Shown one piece after another: positions 27,588 to 34,948 of a stretch of DNA of 37,402 bases. A program made the position numbers and the translations under genes. The notes below the pieces were generated by a model. It saw only the letters and a program-made list of their open reading frames with translations, was not told the DNA's origin and did not search any database. This stretch comes from Akkermansia sp. Its GTDB lineage: Bacteria > Verrucomicrobiota > Verrucomicrobiia > Verrucomicrobiales > Akkermansiaceae. The stretch spans positions 1 through 37,402 of the forward strand of contig JAFQDN010000058.1 of assembly GCA_017415995.1 (NCBI GenBank), written 5' to 3'. Numbering within the stretch: the first letter of the stretch is position 1; each line of letters starts with the position of its first letter.

Positions 27588-28775
27588 TTACTTCATTTTG
27601 CGGGCTAACAAGCCGGCTCCCACAACAGCAAGGCCTCCGGTCAGGAACACTGCCTGCGGACCACCGGAATAAGACCAAATAAGCCCGCCTACAATACCAT
27701 ACGTAATGGATGCCACGTGGTTAATGGCAATGCCTGTGTAGATGCAAGGCGTAATATCAGAACGGCGCTCCCCGCAAATACGGGCAATGTACGTAGTACG
27801 CGCCATACCGAGGTCAAAAAGTATCTTGTCCAGCACAAAACAACAGGCAATCACCCCAACAGCCCACTGAGCGGGTAAAACGGATGGAGCAAATGCATAA
27901 GCCAAGCAAAGCACGGAAAGCGCCAAGCTGTCAAAAATGGTAACCTTCTTTTCTCCGTACAACTTTATACTTTTACCGATAAGAGGTTGCGTAAAGAGGC
28001 CGATTACTCCGGCAATCAGCATAATTTTACCGACCTGCTGGGGAGGTTGTCCCATGGTATTGACTAACAGCCAATAACCGAATGTGATGTAAAGCTGTTT
28101 TCTGATGCCGTGCAGAGTTTCAATCCCATAATACACCGCATATTCACGGCGCAGAATAAAGTTTTCCCGAAAACTCTTGCGGCGTGGGAATTCCGGGGCA
28201 CGCACACAAAACAGCAAGATGGCAGAGATAACAAAAAAAGCAATTACTATCACATAATCTACTGCAAAACTATGGTTAAACTGCCACTTCACCCAAATAT
28301 AACCGGCACCGAGCAAGGTAGCAGCGGTACCCAAAGCCCGCATTTGCCCCAAACGTAAACTGCGGTTTTCAGGGCGTGCCGTATGCATCACAATAGAATC
28401 CACTGTCCCCATCAGAATATGCAAGCCCAAGCTGGCAGTCACCACACATAGGCTCAACTCCACCAAAGTGGAATCCGGTCCCAAATTCATCAGGAAAAAA
28501 CTGCCCAAGGCCGCCAATAACACGGACACTGCCGCCAAGCGCACCTCATTCAGGAAAAACAGGGAGCCCATCACCAGTAAACTGAGCACCCCGGGCAACT
28601 CACGCGGCAACTCCAAAAAACCACGTTCCTGAGCATTCAGACCTTGCGCATCGCTCAGGTAGTTAGTAAACAGCAAATCATACACCCCTGCCCCAAGCTG
28701 CGCTAAAAATAAAGCAGCCAACACCGCTACCATCACCTTACGAATTCGAGGTGATTTATCATTCAACATCTGCAT
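27588..28775 (-). CDS. Major facilitator superfamily transporter
   Basis: 395 residues with about 12 hydrophobic segments and a basic C-terminus, so an inner-membrane MFS carrier. I do not recognise the substrate. The loop after the first membrane segment carries an unusual ELPRELPG sequence. The first Met (28775) and the third residue Met (28769) are both possible starts. The gene follows the MerR regulator by 24 bases on the same strand, an arrangement typical of regulator plus efflux pump, so drug or metabolite export under MerR control is the best guess. No Shine-Dalgarno sequence of quality is visible. Confidence 0.82.
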   Translation of the reverse strand: MQMLNDKSPRIRKVMVAVLAALFLAQLGAGVYDLLFTNYLSDAQGLNAQERGFLELPRELPGVLSLLVMGSLFFLNEVRLAAVSVLLAALGSFFLMNLGPDSTLVELSLCVVTASLGLHILMGTVDSIVMHTARPENRSLRLGQMRALGTAATLLGAGYIWVKWQFNHSFAVDYVIVIAFFVISAILLFCVRAPEFPRRKSFRENFILRREYAVYYGIETLHGIRKQLYITFGYWLLVNTMGQPPQQVGKIMLIAGVIGLFTQPLIGKSIKLYGEKKVTIFDSLALSVLCLAYAFAPSVLPAQWAVGVIACCFVLDKILFDLGMARTTYIARICGERRSDITPCIYTGIAINHVASITYGIVGGLIWSYSGGPQAVFLTGGLAVVGAGLLARKMK

Positions 28776-28799
28776 AAGTCAACTAAGCCGGAACAGGCC

Positions 28800-29309
28800 T
28801 CAATCATCAATATCTTTTATAAGGGCCGGCATGTAGGGCTCCAGCTTGCCGTCATCCGACATCATCACGGGTACAGTCGCTATCCCCTCGCGGGTCAGCA
28901 ACGGGAATGCATCATCCGGATTTTTTCCATTTGCCAAAGCTTCCATGGCGGATTTAGCTCCGTCTATAAAGAAATCCACCAGTTTAAGGCTCTTACCGAT
29001 GCTGGCCTGCATGTCCAACAAATTCTGTCGAGCGGAAGAAAGCATATTCAACCGATTCGGCAATGACTCACTTCCTCGCACCGTCAAATCAAAAAACTCC
29101 TTAATTTGCGACAAGGTAAGGCGTGCCTGCTTCATACACAAAGCACCAATAAGGCACCCTATGCTATCCTCACCATACACGCGCCGACCGGATGACGTAC
29201 GTTCCACATGACGTATGATACCCTCCTTTTCGTAAAAACGAAGAGTATGCACGGAAAGCCCGGTCTTGCGAGCCAAAGCGGATATCGAATAGCGTGGTTT
29301 ATCTGACAT
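28800..29309 (-). CDS. MerR-family transcriptional regulator
   Basis: 169 residues from the ATG at 29309. A longer open frame reaches 29567 but would run through the promoter and add a non-homologous hydrophobic segment, so I reject it. The N-terminal winged HTH (6-75) is typical: YSISALARKTGLSVHTLRFY, then EKEGII and the wing SSGRRVY, and LTLSQIKEFFDL. A helical dimerisation region (about 80-130) follows, and a short C-terminal part (130-169) that may bind a ligand. No Cys arrangement typical of metal-sensing MerR proteins is visible. MerR proteins bind and twist promoters to activate them. The transporter gene downstream is the probable target, and its own promoter may be autoregulated. Confidence 0.88.
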   Translation of the reverse strand: MSDKPRYSISALARKTGLSVHTLRFYEKEGIIRHVERTSSGRRVYGEDSIGCLIGALCMKQARLTLSQIKEFFDLTVRGSESLPNRLNMLSSARQNLLDMQASIGKSLKLVDFFIDGAKSAMEALANGKNPDDAFPLLTREGIATVPVMMSDDGKLEPYMPALIKDIDD

Positions 29310-29322
29310 GGAAGGAGCACGA

Positions 29323-29351
29323 ATTAAAGCATAAAACAAGATTAGAGTCAA
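29323..29351 (-). promoter_or_regulatory. Promoter of the merR-MFS operon
   Basis: Minus strand: TTGACT (29346-29351), 17-bp spacer, TTTAAT (29323-29328), 13 bases before the ATG at 29309. The spacer is 17 bp, not the 19-20 bp usual for MerR-activated promoters, so autorepression is more likely than activation here. Confidence 0.55.
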
Positions 29352-29416
29352 GACTAACTTTAGAATAAAAACAACTACATACACTTTCAGAACCTTCATT
29401 ATGTCATGCAGAATAC

Positions 29417-29445
29417 TTGCACGGCAGAAAAAAATCTGGCAAAAT
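29417..29445 (+). promoter_or_regulatory. Possible promoter of rseP
   Basis: TTGCAC (29417-29422), 17-bp spacer, CAAAAT (29440-29445), 12 bases before the ATG at 29458. Hexamers and spacing equal those before the second thioredoxin gene. It supports the start at 29458 and argues against the ATG at 29401. Confidence 0.45.
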
Positions 29446-29457
29446 AGCAGGCACGAT

Positions 29458-30903
29458 ATGGACACATTTTTATCAATCCTGCATACCATTGGTCTCATCC
29501 TGATTATCATCATGTTTTTCAACCTGATGATTTTCGTGCATGAGCTGGGGCATTTTTTGGCCGGCAAGTGGAGAGGCGCCTACATAGACCGCTTCCAGAT
29601 TTGGTTCGGCAAACCGATTTGGAGCAAAACGATAGGTGGAGTAAAATGGGGAATCGGGTGGATTCCGGCGGGTGGGTTTGTATCTCTCCCGCAGTTGGGA
29701 GACATGGAAGGAATTGAAGGAGAGGCAGAAATTCCGAAAGACCTCAAACCGCTCAAACCCTTGGACAAAATCATCATAGCTGCGGCGGGCCCGCTGTTTT
29801 CGCTGTTGCTGGCGTACGTATTTGCCTGCATCGTGTGGGTAGCGGGCAAACCGGTAGCGGACATACCGGGGGCACGCGTAGGCTATGTTTTGCCTAACAG
29901 CCCGGCAGCAACAGCCGGCATTTTACCGGGCGACACCATCACGGCCATTGATGGCAAACCCGTTGTAAAATGGGCAGGCAACATGGAAGGCGTTACCGAC
30001 CTTATCGCCCTGAGCGAGAACGAGAAAATCAACCTCACCATCGAGCGTCCGCAGGCAGATGGCAGCAGCACCACCCTCAACATCCAAACAACGTACACGC
30101 AAGAGGAAACCGCGTGGTGGCAGCGCTCATCCCTGCGCAAAATCGGCATTGCCCCGGTCATGGAGCTCATGGTGGGCGAGGTAACGCCCCACTCACCGGC
30201 GCAACGAGCCGGGCTCAAAAAAGGGCAAAAAATCACGCACGTCAACGGCACGCCCCTGCTTGCCACCATGACGCTGAATGACGCCACAAAAGACGGGAAA
30301 GAGGCCGAGCTGACCGTACAAAACACGGATGGCACTATTTTTACCGTGAAAGTAACCCCGGCCATCCCGGACAACTGGAAGGGGCACGCAGATGCCAAGC
30401 CCCTGCTCGGCTTTAATTGGGACTCCCCCAAAAAAGCAGTCACGCTGGATTACCCCTCACCACAGCAACAAGTAAACCAAAGTCTTGCGTGGATGGGCGT
30501 TTCCCTCAGTGCCATACTTGCACCCAACAGCAGCGTGGGGGTGGAGCACCTTTCCGGTCCCATCGGCATCGGCTCCAGCATGTACAGCATTTTGGAGTTG
30601 CCGGCAGACCGGGCTTGGCGCATTCTGTTGTGGTTTGCCGTTATCATCAACGTCAACTTAGCCGTACTGAACTTCCTGCCCCTGCCGGTAGTGGACGGCG
30701 GGCACGTGGTACTCGGCTTTGCGGAAATGATAAAAGGTAAACCGGTGGAGGGCAAATTCCTCAACTGGTTGATGACGGGCTTCATCTTCCTGATTCTCTT
30801 CATGTTCATCTTTGTCACCTTCAAGGACATCGGCGACCACGTAGGTAATGATGAGGAATCCTCCCTGCCACCACCGGTATTCAGCCCCCCGGCGCAACCG
30901 TAA
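29458..30903 (+). CDS. rseP: RseP-type site-2 membrane protease (M50)
   Basis: 481 residues from the ATG at 29458; a start at 29401 would add 19 residues without homology in front of the first membrane helix. The zinc motif HELGH is at 28-32, in the first transmembrane segment. The third metal ligand is in the late NFLPLPVVDGGH segment. Membrane segments lie near 8-30, 105-130, about 390-430 and 450-470. Two PDZ-like domains lie between them, with the repeated SPA(A/Q)..AG(I/L)..G motifs at about 145 and 245. RseP cuts membrane-bound anti-sigma factors or leftover signal peptides. No sigma/anti-sigma pair is nearby, so its substrate here is unknown. The gene is often near bamA, dxr or cdsA in other bacteria; here it is alone. 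Followed by a strong terminator. Confidence 0.93.
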   Translation: MDTFLSILHTIGLILIIIMFFNLMIFVHELGHFLAGKWRGAYIDRFQIWFGKPIWSKTIGGVKWGIGWIPAGGFVSLPQLGDMEGIEGEAEIPKDLKPLKPLDKIIIAAAGPLFSLLLAYVFACIVWVAGKPVADIPGARVGYVLPNSPAATAGILPGDTITAIDGKPVVKWAGNMEGVTDLIALSENEKINLTIERPQADGSSTTLNIQTTYTQEETAWWQRSSLRKIGIAPVMELMVGEVTPHSPAQRAGLKKGQKITHVNGTPLLATMTLNDATKDGKEAELTVQNTDGTIFTVKVTPAIPDNWKGHADAKPLLGFNWDSPKKAVTLDYPSPQQQVNQSLAWMGVSLSAILAPNSSVGVEHLSGPIGIGSSMYSILELPADRAWRILLWFAVIINVNLAVLNFLPLPVVDGGHVVLGFAEMIKGKPVEGKFLNWLMTGFIFLILFMFIFVTFKDIGDHVGNDEESSLPPPVFSPPAQP

Positions 30904-30923
30904 AAACAAGCATTTTTCCCTCG

Positions 30924-30956
30924 GCAGCGTGGTTATCAAACCACGCTGCACTTTTT
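30924..30956 (+). terminator. Intrinsic terminator after rseP
   Basis: Perfect 11-bp stem (30924-30934 with 30939-30949), 4-base loop, then TTTTT (30952-30956). Confidence 0.9.
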
Positions 30957-31001
30957 CGGGCGTTAGAGGCGCAAAAAATAATGCTATTTTCCATTTTATA
31001 C

Positions 31002-31030
31002 TTGGATAAACACTCTGCTCATGTTAAGAT
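31002..31030 (+). promoter_or_regulatory. Promoter of the usp-ymdB-tcdA operon
   Basis: TTGGAT (31002-31007), 17-bp spacer, TAAGAT (31025-31030), exactly 6 bases before the ATG at 31037. Predicts a leaderless mRNA. Confidence 0.6.
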
Positions 31031-31036
31031 ACATCT

Positions 31037-31522
31037 ATGGTAAGAATACTTGCAGCAACTGACTTTACTGAGGATAACAAACCGGTTCTGGATTTCACGG
31101 CAAACATGGTTCGGCAAACCGGGGGGAAGATGTACCTGCTCCACGCAGTGGATCCCTGCATGATGGATGCCGCAGGCAGTATGGCTGCGGATGATATGTT
31201 GGGAGGCTTCTGCACCTCACCCATGGTGGAAGACATACCGGAAAACACCGTATTAGCCATGGCAGATAAGCGCGCCAAGGCACTGGCGGAAACCATCAGC
31301 CAAAAGTGGGGCATCCCCATTTACGGAAAAGCAGAAGAGGCGGACGACATCGTAGAATGTGTACATGATTTTTGCCGTCGTCACAACATCGACATTCTCG
31401 TTATCGGCAATCGTCACCATTCCCTTCTCACTTCCATTCTGCTGGGTAACACGGCTGAAAAACTCGTCAGAGCAGCCAAAATTCCCGTTACCGTTGTTCC
31501 CTGCGGACCGAAAGCCAAATGA
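31037..31522 (+). CDS. Universal stress protein (UspA family)
   Basis: 161 residues of the Usp fold. It starts with the strand and Asp of the nucleotide site (RILAATDFTE) and ends with the family's IPVTVVP strand. The ATP-binding loop G-x2-G-x9-G-(S/T) is only partly kept: VIGNRHHSLLTSILLGNT has the first Gly and the later GNT, but His replaces the second Gly. It may bind nucleotide weakly or not at all. Cytoplasmic. The stop overlaps the start of the next gene in ATGA, so translation is probably coupled. A start-proximal promoter suggests a leaderless mRNA. The physiological role is not known. Confidence 0.88.
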   Translation: MVRILAATDFTEDNKPVLDFTANMVRQTGGKMYLLHAVDPCMMDAAGSMAADDMLGGFCTSPMVEDIPENTVLAMADKRAKALAETISQKWGIPIYGKAEEADDIVECVHDFCRRHNIDILVIGNRHHSLLTSILLGNTAEKLVRAAKIPVTVVPCGPKAK

Positions 31523-32310
31523 TTACCCTCATATTCCTCGGAGATGTAGTGGGCGAGCCCGGCAGGCTTGCTCTATACAAGGCATTGCCGGAATTACAGG
31601 CGGAGTTCACCCCGGACGCCGTCATTGTCAACGGTGAAAATGCAGCCGGAGGCCGTGGCATCACCCCGCGCATCGCGGAAGAGTTTTTTGCCAACGGCAT
31701 CAGTGCAATTACCTTGGGGGACCACGTGTGGGACCAACAGGAACTGGCGGATAAAATTGACACCATGCCCCGTGTTTTGCGCCCGCTCAATCTGCAAAGC
31801 AATAACCCGGGGAGTGGCAGCGTGTTGCTGGATACCCCTAAGGGAAAAATCGGCGTCATCAGCCTTATCGGGCGCACGTTCATGCACCAATCCGCACAAA
31901 ATCCCTTTTTAGTGGGCATGGATGAGGCAAAACGCATGGTGGCAGAAGGCGCAGTGGCTATTCTTGTGGACATGCACGGCGAGGCAACCAGCGAGAAAAT
32001 ATCCATGGCATTGCATCTGGATGGCAGCGTCACCGGCGTAGTCGGCACGCACACCCACGTTCAAACGGCGGATGCCCGCATCCTGCCCATGGGAACCGCA
32101 GCCATTACGGATGTCGGCATGTGCGGCAGTAGGGACGGCGTTATCGGTCGCAATGCCGCGGACGTGCTGCAAGCGCAGATTACGGCCATGCCCTGCAAGC
32201 TCAATATAGGCGGCTGGCCTGCCGGGGTAAGCGGAGTTGTCATTACGGCAGATGAGTCCACCGGGCACGCCCTGAGCATACTTCCCTTTAACAGATACTA
32301 TGATAGATGA
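31519..32310 (+). CDS. ymdB: YmdB-like metallophosphoesterase (TIGR00282 family)
   Basis: 263 residues, aligned throughout with Bacillus YmdB, a phosphodiesterase of cyclic nucleotides with a di-metal site. Kept ligands: Asp9 (GDVVG), Glu40 and Asn41 (NGENAA), His69, and the later histidines in MHGEATSEK and GTHTHVQTAD. Asp68 stands where YmdB has Asn (GDHVWD for GNHTWD), at a metal-bridging position. No signal peptide, so cytoplasmic. YmdB affects motility and biofilm choice in Bacillus; no such role is implied here. It overlaps usp by 4 bases and tcdA by 11, so the three form one operon. Confidence 0.88.
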   Translation: MITLIFLGDVVGEPGRLALYKALPELQAEFTPDAVIVNGENAAGGRGITPRIAEEFFANGISAITLGDHVWDQQELADKIDTMPRVLRPLNLQSNNPGSGSVLLDTPKGKIGVISLIGRTFMHQSAQNPFLVGMDEAKRMVAEGAVAILVDMHGEATSEKISMALHLDGSVTGVVGTHTHVQTADARILPMGTAAITDVGMCGSRDGVIGRNAADVLQAQITAMPCKLNIGGWPAGVSGVVITADESTGHALSILPFNRYYDR

Positions 32311-33073
32311 GGAGAGATTCGGCGGCATCGCCCGCCTTTACGGAGTTAAGGAGGCGGCACGTTTAGAGGCCGCTCGCATTGCCGTAGTCGGCATCGGCGG
32401 AGTAGGCTCATGGGCTGCGGAGGCATTGGCTCGCAGCGGAGTAGGAACCATCATTCTGCAAGATTTGGATGACCTCTGCATCACCAACACCAACCGCCAA
32501 ATCCACGCATTGCAAGGCACCTACGGCAAAGCCAAAGTAGAGGTCATGACGGAGCGGCTCAAGCTCATCAATCCGGCAGTTGAGGTAGTATCTCTGCTTT
32601 CATTTTACACGGTATCCCACCCGGAACGGCTTTTTGATGCAAGCCCGGATGTCGTTATCGACGCCATCGATTCCATGCGCCCGAAAACACACCTGATAGC
32701 TGAGTGCTACAAGCGAGGAATCCGCATCATTACCTGTGGCGGAGCCGGCGGACGGGTGGATGCAGCAAAAATCACCATGGCAGACCTTGCCCGTACCAGT
32801 GGGGACAACATGCTCTCCCAATTGCGCAAAAATCTTCGTAAAGAACACGGGTTCCCGCTCTACGATAAATGCCCGGAAATAGGTATCCCTTGTGTTTTCT
32901 CCCCGGAAAAGCCGCGTTTTCCCAAGTGCGATGGCTCCGTCAGCTGTGAGCGTGAGCCACACCAAAAAGGGGGCATCGGTTGTGCCTCCGGCTTCGGCTC
33001 TGCCACACACATTACCGGTACGTTCGGGTTTATGATGGCCGGAAAAGCAATAGCCTCAGTTACGGAACACTGA
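32300..33073 (+). CDS. tcdA: tRNA threonylcarbamoyladenosine dehydratase TcdA
   Basis: 257 residues, close to E. coli TcdA along its length. TcdA is an E1-like (ThiF fold) enzyme that uses ATP to cyclise t6A37 of tRNA into ct6A. The nucleotide motif GIGGVGSW is at 31-38, and NTNRQIHAL, VIDAIDS and CGGAGGRVD follow in the expected order. The C-terminal GCASGFGSATHITGTFGF segment is also typical. Cytoplasmic. The start lies 11 bases inside the ymdB-like gene, so translation is probably coupled. No Shine-Dalgarno sequence is visible. In E. coli the gene works with CsdE/CsdA; those are not in this window. Confidence 0.92.
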   Translation: MIDEERFGGIARLYGVKEAARLEAARIAVVGIGGVGSWAAEALARSGVGTIILQDLDDLCITNTNRQIHALQGTYGKAKVEVMTERLKLINPAVEVVSLLSFYTVSHPERLFDASPDVVIDAIDSMRPKTHLIAECYKRGIRIITCGGAGGRVDAAKITMADLARTSGDNMLSQLRKNLRKEHGFPLYDKCPEIGIPCVFSPEKPRFPKCDGSVSCEREPHQKGGIGCASGFGSATHITGTFGFMMAGKAIASVTEH

Positions 33074-33080
33074 GGCCATT
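33049..33080. terminator. Hairpin over the tcdA stop codon
   Basis: Twelve-base arms (33049-33060 and 33069-33080) pair with one mismatch around an 8-base loop. The hairpin spans the stop of tcdA and lies between convergent genes. Neither strand has a clear T-run, so terminator function is uncertain. Confidence 0.35.
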
Positions 33081-33116
33081 GACATTGTCAAAATTCACGC
33101 AGAGCGGTCAACGAGC

Positions 33117-33650
33117 TCACACCCCGACCGGCATAGGACGCAGGGGCGGGGCCTTGCGCTCCGGGCGTTTGGGCTCACGCGTGTTGCCATCCACATCATG
33201 CGCACCAGAGGTATCATAGCCTTCCTCCGGGATGTAACGGAAAAGCGTTTGTTCCAGTCCCGTTCCTTCCAATATTTTTCCCCCGGCCACAGCGGACACA
33301 CGGGCAATCTCCCGTTGCAATGCAGCCTCAATTTGCATGGCTCCGCTGTCACGCATGTACATTTCCGCAGCATTACGGAGCATCTTATCTTCCCCCCCCA
33401 GCTGCTGTTGCATGGCGACAATGGCTCCGGCAAGTTGTTTAATCTGCCCCTCGGCGGATGTCGCGCTCTGCGCATCCGTCACGCCCTGCAGGGCGTTAAG
33501 CAACTGCGTTTTCTGCACTTTGAGTGCCTCAACCGCCGCGCTCTGCTCAGCGGTAGGAGCCGGTGCGGGACGGCGGGGCTCACCCATCGAGATATCGGCC
33601 ACGGCACTGCCCGCAAGCGCCAGAAGCATCATTGCAAAATACTTATTCAT
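33117..33650 (-). CDS. Secreted protein of unknown function, coiled-coil
   Basis: 177 residues that I do not recognise. Signal peptide 1-18 (Lys3, hydrophobic core, AVA cleavage site). A proline-rich patch (24-32) is followed by a helical, heptad-like region (33-115) rich in Ala, Gln, Glu and Leu, and then a charged, Pro-rich tail that looks disordered (about 135-177). No catalytic motif and no Cys. The start overlaps the end of coaC by 8 bases, so it is the last gene of the ridA-coaC operon. A periplasmic adaptor or structural role is possible, but nothing shows it. Confidence 0.72.
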   Translation of the reverse strand: MNKYFAMMLLALAGSAVADISMGEPRRPAPAPTAEQSAAVEALKVQKTQLLNALQGVTDAQSATSAEGQIKQLAGAIVAMQQQLGGEDKMLRNAAEMYMRDSGAMQIEAALQREIARVSAVAGGKILEGTGLEQTLFRYIPEEGYDTSGAHDVDGNTREPKRPERKAPPLRPMPVGV

Positions 33651-34221
33651 ATACGGCTACTGAATTGTTAAGTCTTAATATTTTCTCCAAACTTTGCAGA
33701 ATTTCCTGCACAATAATATCCACGCCAACCAAGCGTCCCTGCCCCTCAACCCCGCATGCAAGAATTCCGCTATCCGCAGGGCCGATGATACGGTGATTTT
33801 CACGAGCGGCCAGAACAGCAGCATTCTGCTGCGTGGCAGGGTGCATCCACATATTACCGTTCATGGCAGGGAAAATGAGCACAGGCGCCCTATTCGCCAA
33901 GTAAAGACTCGTAAGCGCGTTAGGAGCAAGCCCTTGCGCCATGCATGCCATCGTATTAGCTGATGCCGGCACAATGGCCAACAAATCAGCTCGCTGCGCC
34001 AAGTCTATGTGCACGGGCACCCAGCTACCGGTTTCATCTTCAAATGTGGTGATAACCGGATTGCGGGAGAGCGTCATAAGGGTAAGCGGAGTCACGAATT
34101 GCAGTGCCGTCGGCGTGCACACGCAGTGCACCTCATGCCCGGCTTTCACCAGCCGAGATGCCACGTCTGCTGCCTTGTAAGCAGCTATCGAGCCACAAAC
34201 TCCCAATATGACCGTTGCCAT
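33643..34221 (-). CDS. coaC: Phosphopantothenoylcysteine decarboxylase, stand-alone
   Basis: 192 residues of the HFCD flavoprotein family. CoaC decarboxylates 4'-phosphopantothenoylcysteine to 4'-phosphopantetheine with FMN, a step of coenzyme A synthesis in the cytoplasm. Visible signature: GVCGSIAAYKAADVASRL at the flavin site, catalytic His71 in VHIDL, PAMNGNMW (118-125), and the substrate clamp ACG (155-157) with Cys156. Most bacteria fuse this to the synthetase CoaB, but here the frame ends after the CoaC part, so coaB must lie elsewhere. A related flavoprotein such as UbiX is less likely because the PAMN and ACG motifs are those of CoaC. A Shine-Dalgarno GGGAGA precedes the ATG. It follows the ridA-like gene by 25 bases. 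Confidence 0.88.
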   Translation of the reverse strand: MATVILGVCGSIAAYKAADVASRLVKAGHEVHCVCTPTALQFVTPLTLMTLSRNPVITTFEDETGSWVPVHIDLAQRADLLAIVPASANTMACMAQGLAPNALTSLYLANRAPVLIFPAMNGNMWMHPATQQNAAVLAARENHRIIGPADSGILACGVEGQGRLVGVDIIVQEILQSLEKILRLNNSVAVYE

Positions 34222-34246
34222 GCTGCTCTCCCGCTATTTCGGTTAC

Positions 34247-34708
34247 TCAGGCTTCTATCTCAACTATCATGTTGATTTCCACAGCCACACCCAGCGGCAA
34301 GCTGACAACGCCCACGGCAGAGCGCGAGTGCGCAGCCTCAGGGCCGAACAACGCTACCAGCAAGTCAGATGCTCCGTTGAGCACTTTTGCCTGGTCCGTG
34401 AAGTCAGGTGTGCAATTCACAAAACCGTTAATCGCTACCACCTTCTTCATCTTCTCAAAACCGCCCAACTCTGCTTCAATAACGGCCAAGCGGTTCAATA
34501 TGGCAGCCTGCGCGGCTTTTTGCCCGTCCTCAATGCTCACATCCTTCCCCAATTTGCCGAAGTAGGACACATCTCCGTTAATGGAGATACCCCCGGACAA
34601 GTGCAGGTAATTGCCGGTGCGAATACAGTTGACGTACGATCCCACGGGTGCCGGTGCCGGATTCAGCTTCAGCCCCATCTCTGCAAGTACTTCTCTGTTC
34701 AGTTGCAT
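34247..34708 (-). CDS. RidA-family protein (YjgF/YER057c/UK114)
   Basis: 153 residues, longer than canonical RidA (about 128), of the subgroup with an extended N-terminus. Family features: VGSYVNCIRTGNYLHLSGG near the start and HSRSAVGVVSLPLG near the end; its Arg sits where RidA binds the carboxylate of imine substrates. RidA hydrolyses reactive enamine/imine intermediates from amino-acid dehydratases. Members of this subgroup differ and their substrates are mostly unknown, so I give no symbol. Cytoplasmic. First gene of an operon with coaC and a secreted unknown. Its promoter at 34740-34768 has the same hexamers and spacing as the divergent sulfatase gene. Confidence 0.9.
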   Translation of the reverse strand: MQLNREVLAEMGLKLNPAPAPVGSYVNCIRTGNYLHLSGGISINGDVSYFGKLGKDVSIEDGQKAAQAAILNRLAVIEAELGGFEKMKKVVAINGFVNCTPDFTDQAKVLNGASDLLVALFGPEAAHSRSAVGVVSLPLGVAVEINMIVEIEA

Positions 34709-34739
34709 AATTGTTGACTAATTGGTTTGTTACGTCATC

Positions 34740-34768
34740 ATCCTACACGTTTTCGCTCCTCTTGGCAA
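34740..34768 (-). promoter_or_regulatory. Promoter of the ridA-coaC operon
   Basis: Minus strand: TTGCCA (34763-34768), 17-bp spacer, TAGGAT (34740-34745), 31 bases before the ATG at 34708. Identical hexamers and spacing occur on the plus strand before the sulfatase gene. Confidence 0.55.
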
Positions 34769-34910
34769 GGCATTTTGCAGTATTCGCAGCGCTATCATTC
34801 AAAAAACTGCTCGTCTCAGCCACCGTTCAGCCTGCACATGCCCGGTGGAGGACGTTGCACGATTTTTGATTTTGCTATTCGGAAATAGTCTGTAATGAAC
34901 CTTTTTTTAC

Positions 34911-34939
34911 TTGCCAAATCGCATAAAAAATAATAGGAT
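34911..34939 (+). promoter_or_regulatory. Promoter of the sulfatase gene
   Basis: TTGCCA (34911-34916), 17-bp spacer, TAGGAT (34934-34939), 9 bases before the ATG. An AAGGA (34941-34945) lies only 3 bases from the ATG, too close to be a normal ribosome site. If this promoter is used, the leader is about 3 bases. Confidence 0.5.
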
Positions 34940-34948
34940 AAAGGAACC

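Noticed and set aside
29310..29567. N-terminal extension of the MerR protein
   Set aside because: It would pass through a good promoter and overlap the divergent rseP promoter and start; the added residues are non-homologous, and MerR proteins begin where the ATG at 29309 lies.
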